A stretch of 64,000 bases of DNA from Bradyrhizobium sp. CB82 (GTDB lineage Bacteria > Pseudomonadota > Alphaproteobacteria > Rhizobiales > Xanthobacteraceae), in NCBI RefSeq assembly GCF_029714405.1, contig NZ_CP121650.1, positions 7,135,001-7,199,000 of the forward strand, read 5' to 3'. Below, piece by piece: positions 53,273 through 61,579 of this stretch. The notes beneath the pieces were generated by a model. That model had not been told where the DNA came from. It saw only the letters and a program-made list of their open reading frames with translations, and made no database searches. Every line of letters begins with the position of its first letter. Position 1 is the first letter of the stretch. The position numbers and the translations under genes are program-made.

Positions 53273-55420
53273 CTACCTCGCCGCCCTGCTCTTGTCGCCC
53301 CAATAGGCGTCGTAGCCGGTCCAGCTCTCGTCGACACCGTCGAGCTTGATGCGGCCTATGCGGTTGTTCTCGAGCCCGCCGAGATAGAGATAGCCCTTGT
53401 GCTCGCGCATCGAGGTCAGCGTCGAATGCGAGATGCCGGTCGGATCCCACCAGGATTCCAGCGCCTCGCCCTGCTCGTTGAACTTCAGCACGCAGCCATG
53501 GTTCAGCGCCGGCGCGAGCCACTCGTCGGCAGGCACCTGCTTGACCATGCGCAGCCGGAAGCCCGGCTTGCGTACGGATAGATCGAAGGTTGGCGTGCGG
53601 ATACCGACCAGCGCCAGCCAGTAAGCGCCGTCAGAGGCGCGATTGATGTTGTCGGGGTTGCCAGGCAGTTCGTCGATCAGGATTTCGGTCTTGCCCTTCT
53701 TCGGCCCGTCGATCCAGTAGCGGAAGACCTTGCAGAGCGAGGTGCTCGCGATCAGCACCGACTTGCCGTCATGGGAGACGCAAACGCCGTTCGGGAAATA
53801 GAAATGGTTGATGACCGTGCGCGTCGTCTTCGTCGCGGGATCGTAGCAGACCACGCGGCCATTGGGACGTGCTTCGAGGATGTCGAGAGTGTTGGTCGTC
53901 ATCTCGTAGCGCGTGGTGCAGTCGCTGAAATAGATCTTGCCGTCGGGCGCGATGTCGAGGTCGTCGGCCATGCGCAGGCGCGAGTCGTCGTTGAGCTTGT
54001 ACCAGGTGCGGTTGGTCTCGTCGGTGACCTTGAATACGCGCTGGTCTGGCGCGATACCGTAGACGCCCATGCCGGCTACCGCCACGATCAGATTTTCGTC
54101 ACGGTCGAACTGCATGCCGAGCGGCCGGCCGCCGATATGGGCGAACACTTCGCGCGTCTCGAAATTCGGCCCGGAAAAGCGGATCACGTTGCCGTCGCGG
54201 GTCGAGCCGTAGACCCGGCCCTGACGGTCGACGATGACGTCTTCCGGCCCCTCGACCTGGTCGAGCCCGATCGCCTGCGCATTGATCAGCCGTTCGTTCT
54301 GGGCATAGGGCGATGCTGCACCCGGTTGCACCGAAGGCGCCGGCGCCAACGCCACATAGGCGGGGTTCACATAGATCTTCTGGATCGCCTTGCCGCGGTT
54401 CTTCGACCATTTGACGTCGACGCCGACGGCGGCGAGCAGGATCATGCCCGTCACTGCCGAGGTGACGTAGCCGGGAATGCCCATCCGCACGAGGCCGTTG
54501 ATGAGGAGGAAGATGATCAACGCCCCGATCATCGCCCGCCACACCGTGCCCTTGCCACCGGCGAGCGAGATGCCGCCGAGCACGACCGCGGTCAGCGCCT
54601 GGAATTCCCAGCCCACGCCGGTCGTGGAGTCCGTGCTCGCCTGCCGCGCAGCGTAGAAGATGCCGCTCGCCGCGCACAGCGTGCCCGACAGCACATAGGT
54701 CAGGAACAGCATCAGGCGGACGCGGATGCCGGCGTGCCGTGCGGCCTTGCGGCTCGCGCCGATCGCGGTCAGATGCCAGCCATAGCGCGAGCGCGACAGG
54801 AAGATGTGGCAAACGAGCAGCACGACGAACAGCGTCGCCGCATTGACGGGAATGCCGAGCATGCTGCCAGTGCCGATGAAATCCCAGGCATCGCTGTCGA
54901 CCGAGTTGGTGGCGAACACCTGGGCGTAGCCGGTGTTGAGAAGATTGACCGAGGCGCGGAGAATGATCAGCGTCACCAGCGTGGTGAGAAAAGGCCGGGT
55001 CTTCAGAAAGCCGATCAGGAAGCCGTTGATACTGCCGAGCGCGGCGCCGACGACCAGCGTCGCCACCACGACGAGACCGACCGGCCATTCCATCACCACC
55101 AGGAAGAACAGCGCGGTAAAATTGCACAGCGCGAAGATCGCACCGACCGACAGATCGATACCGCCGCTGATCAGGCAAAATCCCATGGCGAGCGCCACGA
55201 AGCCGAATTCGGCGAATAGCCTAAGCAGCGACAACGTGTTCTGCAACGAGGCGTAATCGGGAATCGTGAGCGCGAAATAGAGCCACAGGCCGATCATGAC
55301 GGTGAACGGCACGACCGGCTCGAACCATTGCTTCAGCAAAAGCTCGGACAGCAGCAGGCGGGGCGAGAACCGCCGCGCCGACATTGTGAGGGACTCGGCA
55401 AAGGCTTCGATCGTCGACAT
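53273..55420 (-). CDS. ABC sugar permease fused to a beta-propeller domain
   Basis: A 715-residue fusion. Residues ~1-340 are a complete RbsC-type permease with about ten helices; LISGGIDLSVGAIFAL, the EAA-like AIGASRKAARHAGIRV and TAVVLGGISLAGGKGTVWRA are its hallmark segments. After a linker (to ~375) comes a full propeller of the strictosidine-synthase/SMP-30 class: QVEGPEDVIVDRQGRVYGST, MADDLDIAPDGKIYFSDCTT, FYFPNGVCVSHDGKSVLIAS and LPGNPDNINRASDGAYWLAL. The frame is continuous and both halves are full length, so this is a true fusion, not a read-through. Usual RbsC topology would put the propeller in the cytoplasm. It lies mid-operon. Confidence 0.93.
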   Translation of the reverse strand: MSTIEAFAESLTMSARRFSPRLLLSELLLKQWFEPVVPFTVMIGLWLYFALTIPDYASLQNTLSLLRLFAEFGFVALAMGFCLISGGIDLSVGAIFALCNFTALFFLVVMEWPVGLVVVATLVVGAALGSINGFLIGFLKTRPFLTTLVTLIILRASVNLLNTGYAQVFATNSVDSDAWDFIGTGSMLGIPVNAATLFVVLLVCHIFLSRSRYGWHLTAIGASRKAARHAGIRVRLMLFLTYVLSGTLCAASGIFYAARQASTDSTTGVGWEFQALTAVVLGGISLAGGKGTVWRAMIGALIIFLLINGLVRMGIPGYVTSAVTGMILLAAVGVDVKWSKNRGKAIQKIYVNPAYVALAPAPSVQPGAASPYAQNERLINAQAIGLDQVEGPEDVIVDRQGRVYGSTRDGNVIRFSGPNFETREVFAHIGGRPLGMQFDRDENLIVAVAGMGVYGIAPDQRVFKVTDETNRTWYKLNDDSRLRMADDLDIAPDGKIYFSDCTTRYEMTTNTLDILEARPNGRVVCYDPATKTTRTVINHFYFPNGVCVSHDGKSVLIASTSLCKVFRYWIDGPKKGKTEILIDELPGNPDNINRASDGAYWLALVGIRTPTFDLSVRKPGFRLRMVKQVPADEWLAPALNHGCVLKFNEQGEALESWWDPTGISHSTLTSMREHKGYLYLGGLENNRIGRIKLDGVDESWTGYDAYWGDKSRAAR

Positions 55421-55477
55421 GATCGTGGAACTCCCAAGCAGCCGGCGTGCGACGGCGCACGCCGGCTGGCGTTCAGG

Positions 55478-56500
55478 TCAGCTCTTCTTGGGAAGTGCGA
55501 AGCAGTTGGCGCCGGAGGCGTTGGTCTTATCGAGCCAGATCGGCCGCGTGTAAAATTCGAGATTGCGGGTGCCGGGCTTGTCGCCGAGCATCAGCAGCGT
55601 TTCGGCGGCGAACATCAGGTCGTGACCCTGCTCGGTCGCCTTGTAGCTCAGGAATTTGTAGAAATTGCCAGAGTTGACTTGATCGCAGTCGAGCGAGGAG
55701 CCCTCGCCTGAGGCGAACACCTTGACCTCGTCGATCTTGCCGGCGTTGCGGATCGCTTGCGCCGCGCCCGACTCCATGATGCCCCAGAAACCGATCGAGG
55801 CGCAGAGATCAGGGTGCTGCTGGATCACGGTGGCGGTGATGTTCAGCGCGGTGTTGGCGTCCCAATTGGCGGCCTGGTTCGAGACCACCTTGATGTTGGT
55901 ATCCTTATTTAGCACCTCCATGATGCCGCCGACCTGGTCGACGCTGGCCGCCGCTGTCAGTTCGCCCTGGATGATTTGCACCTTGCCGGACTTGCCAGTG
56001 CCGGCGCCGCAGGCCTTGACCGCTTCGGTCGCCAGCATCTTGCCGATCTCGCGCCAGTCGGCGCCGACGAAGGCGCCGGACTTGTAGTTCGAGGACATGT
56101 TGATCTGGATGACATGCGTGCCCTGGCTCTCGGCGCGCTTCAGATCCTTCATCAGCAGCGTGACGCTCGGATTCTGCACGATCAGCACGTCCGGCTTCTG
56201 GTCGACCAGCGCGGTCAAGGCCTGCTGCATCGCCGACGGGTTGTTGTTGGGATCGCGGACGATGAACTTCATGCCGCGCCACTCCGCCTCTTCCTGCACC
56301 ACCCGACCCCATTCATCGGAGAGAGGGACGCCGAGCGCGATCGGCAGGTATGCGATCGTCTTTCCCTGTAGCGACTTGTCGTAGGATGCGCGAAGCTCGC
56401 GCGCGGTCTTGGTGCCGCCTTCCTCCTGCGCGGCTGCCAACATCGGCAACGCAGCAAGCGCCACACCTGTCGCCGCGATCGTCCAGAACTTCCTATTCAT
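55478..56500 (-). CDS. Periplasmic sugar-binding protein of the ABC transporter
   Basis: A 340-residue protein with a signal peptide (TGVALAALPMLAAA). The mature part is a type I periplasmic binding fold: KTIAYLPIALGVPLSDEWGR, then the FIVRDPNNNPSAMQQAL strand-helix, QKPDVLIVQNPS, and the second lobe with GSSLDCDQVNSGNFYKFLSY. This is the ligand-capturing component for the RbsABC-type importer encoded around it. ATG 56500 has GAGGAGG just upstream. The ligand cannot be named, though family members bind pentoses, hexoses or inositol. Confidence 0.93.
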   Translation of the reverse strand: MNRKFWTIAATGVALAALPMLAAAQEEGGTKTARELRASYDKSLQGKTIAYLPIALGVPLSDEWGRVVQEEAEWRGMKFIVRDPNNNPSAMQQALTALVDQKPDVLIVQNPSVTLLMKDLKRAESQGTHVIQINMSSNYKSGAFVGADWREIGKMLATEAVKACGAGTGKSGKVQIIQGELTAAASVDQVGGIMEVLNKDTNIKVVSNQAANWDANTALNITATVIQQHPDLCASIGFWGIMESGAAQAIRNAGKIDEVKVFASGEGSSLDCDQVNSGNFYKFLSYKATEQGHDLMFAAETLLMLGDKPGTRNLEFYTRPIWLDKTNASGANCFALPKKS

Positions 56501-56563
56501 GGGATCCTCCTCGTCTTTGTTTGTTGATTGTCGAGACGGGATGCCGTTGATCGGCATTCCGCG

Positions 56564-57589
56564 TCAGTCACCCTGCCGTGCCGTCTCCTCATCCCGCGGA
56601 TGCAGGAAATTGTCGAGCACGATGGCCGCGAGCAGCACCACGCCCTTGATGATATTCTGAACTTCGCTGTTGACGTCCATGATGGTGAAGGCGTTGAGCA
56701 GGGTGCCGATCAGGATGCAGCCGACCACGACGGAGAACACGCTGCCGCGCCCGCCGATCAGGCTGATGCCGCCGATCACGACAACCAGCACGACGTCGAA
56801 GATCATGGTGCCCTGCGTGATCGCCATCTGCATGCTGCCTGTCGTACCGACCCATACCAGGCCGGCAAGCCAGGCGAGAAACGCGACCATCGCATATTCG
56901 AGAACGATCAGCGGCCGCAACGGAATGCCGGTCAGCCGCGCCGCTTCCGGATTGTCGCCCTGAGCATAGATGAAACGGCCGATCGAAGTGCGAGACAGGA
57001 ACAGATGCATCGCGATCGCCGAGACGGCGAACACCAGGATCGGGACGGGAATGCCGAACAGCCGCCCGGCGCCCGCGAACATCAGTCCCGGTGCGTCCTT
57101 CGGCGCATAGACCACCCAGGCCGGCGCGAGCCAGAACGCGAGGCCATAGATGACGAAGCCTGCCGCGAGCGTCACGAACAACGGCGGCGCCTCCACGAAC
57201 GCAACCATGACGCCGTTGATCACACCGATCAGGAGCGCGATCGAAAGCGCCAGCAGGACAGCTCCTCCAACCGGCATGCCGCGTTGCATTTCGATCAGGC
57301 CGATCGCCCAGCAGCCCGCCAGAGTCGCGACTTCGCTGAGATCGATGCCGCGACTGATCACGATCAGCCCCATTCCGAGCCCAAGCACGCCGAGGATGGA
57401 AATGCTTCGCAACAGATTGAGCAGGTTGGAAATGGTTGCAAAGCCATTCAGCGTGAAGCCGAACACGATCAGCAGCACGATCGTGATCAGGAGAACGATC
57501 TGCTCCTGGTTGGGCTTGGCGATATTGAAGGGGATGCGAGGAGTGGCGGCCGGAACAGCAACACTACGCGATGCCAAAGGCCACCGCAT
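56564..57589 (-). CDS. ABC sugar permease (RbsC type)
   Basis: A 341-residue membrane protein with eight to ten helices. GLIVISRGIDLSEVATLAG, the EAA-like loop YAQGDNPEAARLTGIPLRPL and VVVIGGISLIGGRGSVFSVV identify it as an RbsC/XylH-type permease. It is the first gene of the operon (promoter expected in 57590-57860), followed by binding protein, permease-propeller fusion, free propeller and ATPase. It probably forms a heterodimer with the fused permease. Confidence 0.94.
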   Translation of the reverse strand: MRWPLASRSVAVPAATPRIPFNIAKPNQEQIVLLITIVLLIVFGFTLNGFATISNLLNLLRSISILGVLGLGMGLIVISRGIDLSEVATLAGCWAIGLIEMQRGMPVGGAVLLALSIALLIGVINGVMVAFVEAPPLFVTLAAGFVIYGLAFWLAPAWVVYAPKDAPGLMFAGAGRLFGIPVPILVFAVSAIAMHLFLSRTSIGRFIYAQGDNPEAARLTGIPLRPLIVLEYAMVAFLAWLAGLVWVGTTGSMQMAITQGTMIFDVVLVVVIGGISLIGGRGSVFSVVVGCILIGTLLNAFTIMDVNSEVQNIIKGVVLLAAIVLDNFLHPRDEETARQGD

Positions 57590-57864
57590 TTGTTTCCTCC
57601 ACTCTTATTTTGGTCAAGAGTGTAGAAGCGGCAACCAGTATTCGTCAAATATATTTCTCAAATACGCGAGCAGATCACTCTCTCGCGATCATCGCTTCCT
57701 GGAGGATCGGCGTTTGATACTTAGTTTGATTTGGCGCGATGGGGCTTCCCGGATCTCTGTGAGAAAAATCCGACGTAGCTTTGCTGTCACGACCAAAAGA
57801 TGAAGTTTTCCATGAAGCGGCATATTCGCGAGACGTGGCAATCTCGTCGCCGCGAAAAACAGCA

Positions 57865-58317
57865 TCAGGCCAGCGGACTCTTTGACGGTCCGGCCGCGCG
57901 CGGCGGAGGCGGGCGCGAACGGCTGTCCATCGCCTTCGGCAGCTTGTCCGGCTTGAGCTTGACGACCGCGCATTTGGCGTCCGTCGCCGGCACCTCATCC
58001 TGGCTGTAGATCAGTGTCGCCTCGAACAGCACGTCGGGCGCCTCGTTGGCGTGTCCGGAACAGGTCGCCATCGCGCCAGTGCAGATGCCGGAAAGATTGA
58101 CCTCGACCTCGTCGGGACCGAACACCGTCGGCATGCCATCGGCATGGCGGCGGGTGGTCAGCACCGCAGTGAAGCGATCCTGGTCGACCTGGTAGGAGCC
58201 GCCGTAGGTGAAGAAGCTGTCGCTGCCCGATATCCGGCCCTGGACGAGGCGCACGATCCCGGTCCCCTGGCCACGCGAGGTCCTGAACCATGCAGCGTAT
58301 TTGCCGTCTTTCAGCAT
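57865..58317 (-). CDS. GrlR-like protein
   Basis: A ~150-residue protein. From MLKDGKYAAWFRTSRGQGTG through VRLVQGRISGSDSFFTYGGS to VEVNLSGICTGAMATCSGHA and APDVLFEATLIYSQ it follows the GrlR fold pattern (two-sheet beta-barrel of short repeats). GrlR proper represses type III secretion by binding GrlA, but the fold is common in rhizobia outside that setting. No type III genes are in the window. ATG 58317 is chosen for family fit; a TTG start 13 codons earlier is possible. The C terminus is a Pro/Arg-rich tail. Confidence 0.75.
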   Translation of the reverse strand: MLKDGKYAAWFRTSRGQGTGIVRLVQGRISGSDSFFTYGGSYQVDQDRFTAVLTTRRHADGMPTVFGPDEVEVNLSGICTGAMATCSGHANEAPDVLFEATLIYSQDEVPATDAKCAVVKLKPDKLPKAMDSRSRPPPPRAAGPSKSPLA

Positions 58318-58567
58318 GGGAAACACCAGCAATGAATGTCGCGTATTTGCTACCAAGTCTGGGACACGACAATGGCCGATCGCACGGCCATTCGACCACG
58401 GTTAACGCTCCGCAAATCGGGTCAAACAAATTGCGCGCATCTTTCCGTTTCAAGTGGCGGGGGCGGCACCGCGCATCACATCCACGCCGGCGCTGATGGC
58501 GTCCACCGCAGCCCTGCTCCACGATTCGCAACGACGTACGTTCGGCCGTTTCATAGACGAATCTTTC

Positions 58568-59018
58568 CTACAAATGTTTCAGCGACGCTGAGCGAATGAT
58601 TCCTCGCACGGGCGAGGCGATCGGCCATCGAAGCTTCAGCCCGACGCCACCCTGCCCATGGATGATCCACTCGTCCTGGCCGGCCGGCGATCATTGCCGG
58701 GCGCGATCCTGTCCTCGAGCCGGCGCATGTCGGGGTGACCGACGATCCGGTCCGCGTCATGAAGAGGAAGGTCAGTCCGGATTCCCCGAGCCGCTGCTCC
58801 GCCAGCATCTCCTCGAATCGGTTGAGCAACGCTGCAGCAATCACGCCGGTTCGCCCTTGCCTGAACGGCGTGCGCAACTGGCCGGGCTCGCCGATCGCGT
58901 AGAAAATGTAGGGCCCAGTGAGGAGCGTCTGGCTATTCTCCAAGGCTACACGGTGATGATCGACGCCTGAAAGCCGTTCCGGAACGGCCGGGAGGACTCG
59001 TTCGCGAAAGAACTTCAT
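58568..59018 (-). pseudogene. Frameshifted sensor-domain remnant (dCache-like)
   Basis: The gene starts properly at ATG 59018 with AGAGGAGG upstream. The first frame reads TGPYIFYAIGEPGQLRTPFR, then VIAAALLNRFEEMLAEQRL and SGLTFLF; a one-base shift is needed to continue HDADRIVGHPDMRRLEDRIA, and a second near 58690 to reach DEWIIHGQGGVGLKLRWPIA and the stop at 58568. Stitched, it is ~150 residues. The L-x-x-F-x-x-x-L-A-E-Q ... F-x-F-x-D-x-D-R-x-V-x-H-P-D pattern recalls the membrane-distal Cache domain of bacterial sensors. It looks like a decayed fragment without an output domain. The Cache match is tentative. Confidence 0.55.
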
Positions 59019-59078
59019 GACGATGCCTCCTCTAATGTTTTGTGCAGCATTGCGGGCGACGCGGCCAGTTGCACTCGG

Positions 59079-59700
59079 CTAGTTCGTGCCACGCTGGCGC
59101 ACCACGCACCTGAACCCGACGTGACACGTAGATGTGTCGACCGGCTCGGCATGACGCGCGGCCGGGCGATAGCGGCGGCAATAGTTCGGCGCGCAGAGAT
59201 GGGAGCCGCCTTTCAGGACCTTGCGCGGAATCTTGATGTTGGGCTGGCAGGGATCGTAGCTTGCCTCCTCCTGGCCGCCGCGAGGGTTGAGCGGGATGCA
59301 GCAGGGCTTCGCTGCGTCGGCGTGATGCCGTGGCGACCACCAGTCCGAGGTCCACTCCCAGACATTGCCGATCATGTCGTAAAGGCCGTAGCCGTTCGGA
59401 GGAAAGGCCATGACCGGCGAGGTACGCTCAAACCCGTCCTCGCCGAGATTCTGGACAGGGAAGCTTCCCTGCCAGACATTGGCCATGTGCCTGCCGCCGG
59501 GCGTCAGCGTGTTGCCCCAGGCGAATTTCCTCACCGTCGAGGCCGTCGCGGGCGGCGAACTCCCACTCCGCTTCGGTCGGGAGGTCCTTGCCCGCCCAGC
59601 GCGCATAGGCGAGCGCGTCGCTATAGGAGACAGGAAGATTTTCCTCAATTTCGGAGGGGAGTTCGACGCGCCGCCGCGATGGGGACGGGACTGCAACTTG
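59079..59700 (-). pseudogene. Truncated, frameshifted formylglycine-generating-enzyme-like gene
   Basis: Two frames together give the C-terminal two thirds of an FGE-sulfatase (SUMF1) domain. The first reads [20 protein letters not shown] then [15 protein letters not shown]; removing one base from the A triplet at 59525-59527 continues into [60 protein letters not shown] and VGFRCV. The N-terminal ~100 residues expected of the family are absent because the AraC gene begins there on the other strand. Cysteines typical of the active site are present in SHLCAPNYCRR. It appears to be a broken remnant. Confidence 0.82.
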
Positions 59701-59737
59701 CCGCAGAATCAACACGCTTCGGCATCACGCTGACGAC

Positions 59738-60715
59738 ATGGGGACGCATCTACTGGTTGATTCGCGAAGGCTGGACGGTTTCGAAGGGCTGCACCAGGCC
59801 GTCCACGGGACGCATGTCGACGTGATGCAGCTCGGGCGCGGCAGGCTCCGCGGCACCTTGTCTCACGTGGGCATCGGCGACTTTTCGCTCAGTATCGGCT
59901 CCTTCAATGTTGGCATGCGGACGCAGCGGATCTCCAGCGACGACAAGCTGATCGTCGGCATGCTGCTGACGGCCGAAGATCGGGTCAACCACTGGTCGTT
60001 CGATATGCGGCCGACCGACGTGCTGGTCATGCCGCCGCTGGTCGAGCATGACGGCATCTTCCACGGCGGCTCCGCCTATGCGGCGATGCGGCTCGACCTC
60101 GACGAGGTCGCGTCGATCTTCGGCGGCGAGCCGCGGCTTGCCGATCCCGAAAGTTGGCGCCACAAGAAGCACTTTCGCGCCGATCTCGACGTCGGCCACG
60201 TCGCTGCGTCCCGGCTGAGCCGGATCGTGCTCCAGCTGGGCACGCATGACGGCGCCCTTTCCACATCATCCGCCGAATTCTGGAAGCGATCGATCGCCGA
60301 GTGCATGGGTATGACGATCCTGTCCTCATTGCCACCGGACGGAAATGCACGCTTGCCGTCGGCGCGACGAATCATCCGCAAGGTCGAGGATTATCTGGAG
60401 GAAGCCGGGACCCGTCCGGTGCATATCTCGGAGATTTGCGTCGCGCTCGGCGTGCCGCGTCGCTCGCTGCACCGCGCCTTCAACGAAGTGTTCGGTGTGG
60501 GACCGGTGACCTTCCTGCGCCACAAGCGCCTGTGCGCCATCCACTCGATCCTGCGCGAAAGCATCCCCGGCACGACGACGGTGGCGACCGTCGCGATGCA
60601 GCAGGGCTTCTACGAGCTCGGGCGGTTCTCGCATTTTTACCGTGCGATGTTCGGCGAGTATCCGTCGCAGACTCTGGGCGTGCCGGTCGGCGAGCTCGTC
60701 GATCGGCAGCTTTGA
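59738..60715 (+). CDS. AraC-family transcriptional regulator
   Basis: A 325-residue regulator. The first ~215 residues form a cupin-like or AraC_binding_2-type sensory half. The C-terminal ~100 residues are the double HTH domain: VHISEICVALGVPRRSLHRA, then FNEVFGVGPVTFLRHKRLCA, and FYELGRFSHFYRAMFGEYPS, the second helix pair with the usual G-F/Y-x-x-x-G-R-F-S-x-F-Y-R signature. ATG 59738 overlaps no neighbour, but its 5' end abuts the truncated FGE remnant. Effector and targets unknown. Confidence 0.92.
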   Translation: MGTHLLVDSRRLDGFEGLHQAVHGTHVDVMQLGRGRLRGTLSHVGIGDFSLSIGSFNVGMRTQRISSDDKLIVGMLLTAEDRVNHWSFDMRPTDVLVMPPLVEHDGIFHGGSAYAAMRLDLDEVASIFGGEPRLADPESWRHKKHFRADLDVGHVAASRLSRIVLQLGTHDGALSTSSAEFWKRSIAECMGMTILSSLPPDGNARLPSARRIIRKVEDYLEEAGTRPVHISEICVALGVPRRSLHRAFNEVFGVGPVTFLRHKRLCAIHSILRESIPGTTTVATVAMQQGFYELGRFSHFYRAMFGEYPSQTLGVPVGELVDRQL

Positions 60716-60880
60716 CGGTGCCGCCAAATCGGCTTCCCGGCCGGTCGGGCGGCATCACGCCCTGCGTGCTTCGCATTGAACCAATCCCGAATAAAGTGCA
60801 CCAATAGCATGAGTGATTCTGGTCACATTTCGTGCGGCCGTCCCCTGCTACGCGGGAACGCCAGGGACCTATTGAATTGG

Positions 60881-61561
60881 ATGAGAAAGCTCATGAGACG
60901 CCTGATCGGTGCCATGACCGGCGCGTTGTGCCTTGCGGCGCCCGCGTGGGCCGAAACTCCGGCCGCAATCGTCGAGGACGTGCAGGGCAAGATCGACGGC
61001 ATCGAGTTCATGGACTACGTGGCGCCCGGCAAGATCATCAAACTCGGCCCAAAGGGCACGCTGGTGCTGGGCTATCTCAAATCATGCTGGCGCGAGACCA
61101 TCACCGGCGGGGTCGTCCTCGTCGGCGCCGAGCAGAGTTCGGTGCAGCTCGGTGACGTCCAGCGCGTCAAGGTGCCCTGCGACGCCAACGCCGCCCAGCT
61201 CTCCGAGCGCGAAGCCAACCAGAGCGCGGCAACCACCTTCCGCACCGTGCGCTCTGATGCGAAGGGCGCGCCGGCAAAGCTGCCCACGATCTACGGGGTC
61301 TCGCCGCTGATCCAGGCCAGGAGCGGCAGCACGCTGGTCATTGAGCGCACGGACGGCAAGGAGCCCACCATCACCGTACTGCTGAAGAGCGATGGTCTGA
61401 TCGCCGGCAAATTCTATGACTTCGCAAAGGCCGGCAAGACGCTGACCCCCGGCGGCACCTATCTCGCGACCCTCGGCGCACGGCGCTACACCTTCCAGGT
61501 CGACGCTCACGCGACCTCGTCTGCGACGCCGATCGTCGGCCGCTTGCTGCGGCTCGAATAG
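60881..61561 (+). CDS. Exported protein paired with the CHASE2 cyclase
   Basis: A ~226-residue protein with a signal peptide (GAMTGALCLAAPAWA). The mature part begins ETPAAIVEDVQGKIDGIEFM and has GKIIKLGPKGTLVLGYLKSC, similar in pattern to FecR-type periplasmic domains, then a second half with PLIQARSGSTLVIERTDGKE. Two cysteines (KSCWRET and RVKVPCDAN) may pair. Start lies between ATG 60881 and ATG 60893. It ends 18 bases before the cyclase start, so the pair is an operon and the protein could present a signal to the CHASE2 domain. Confidence 0.78.
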   Translation: MRKLMRRLIGAMTGALCLAAPAWAETPAAIVEDVQGKIDGIEFMDYVAPGKIIKLGPKGTLVLGYLKSCWRETITGGVVLVGAEQSSVQLGDVQRVKVPCDANAAQLSEREANQSAATTFRTVRSDAKGAPAKLPTIYGVSPLIQARSGSTLVIERTDGKEPTITVLLKSDGLIAGKFYDFAKAGKTLTPGGTYLATLGARRYTFQVDAHATSSATPIVGRLLRLE

Positions 61562-61579
61562 GCGGCGCGCGACGGGGTG

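Noticed and set aside
50581..55219. Very long plus-strand frames opposite the sugar ABC operon
   Set aside because: High-GC third-position bias creates antisense frames; the products are His/Arg/Asp-rich and resemble no protein family.
57865..58317. Marker of a type III secretion island
   Set aside because: No type III structural, chaperone or effector gene is visible within the window.
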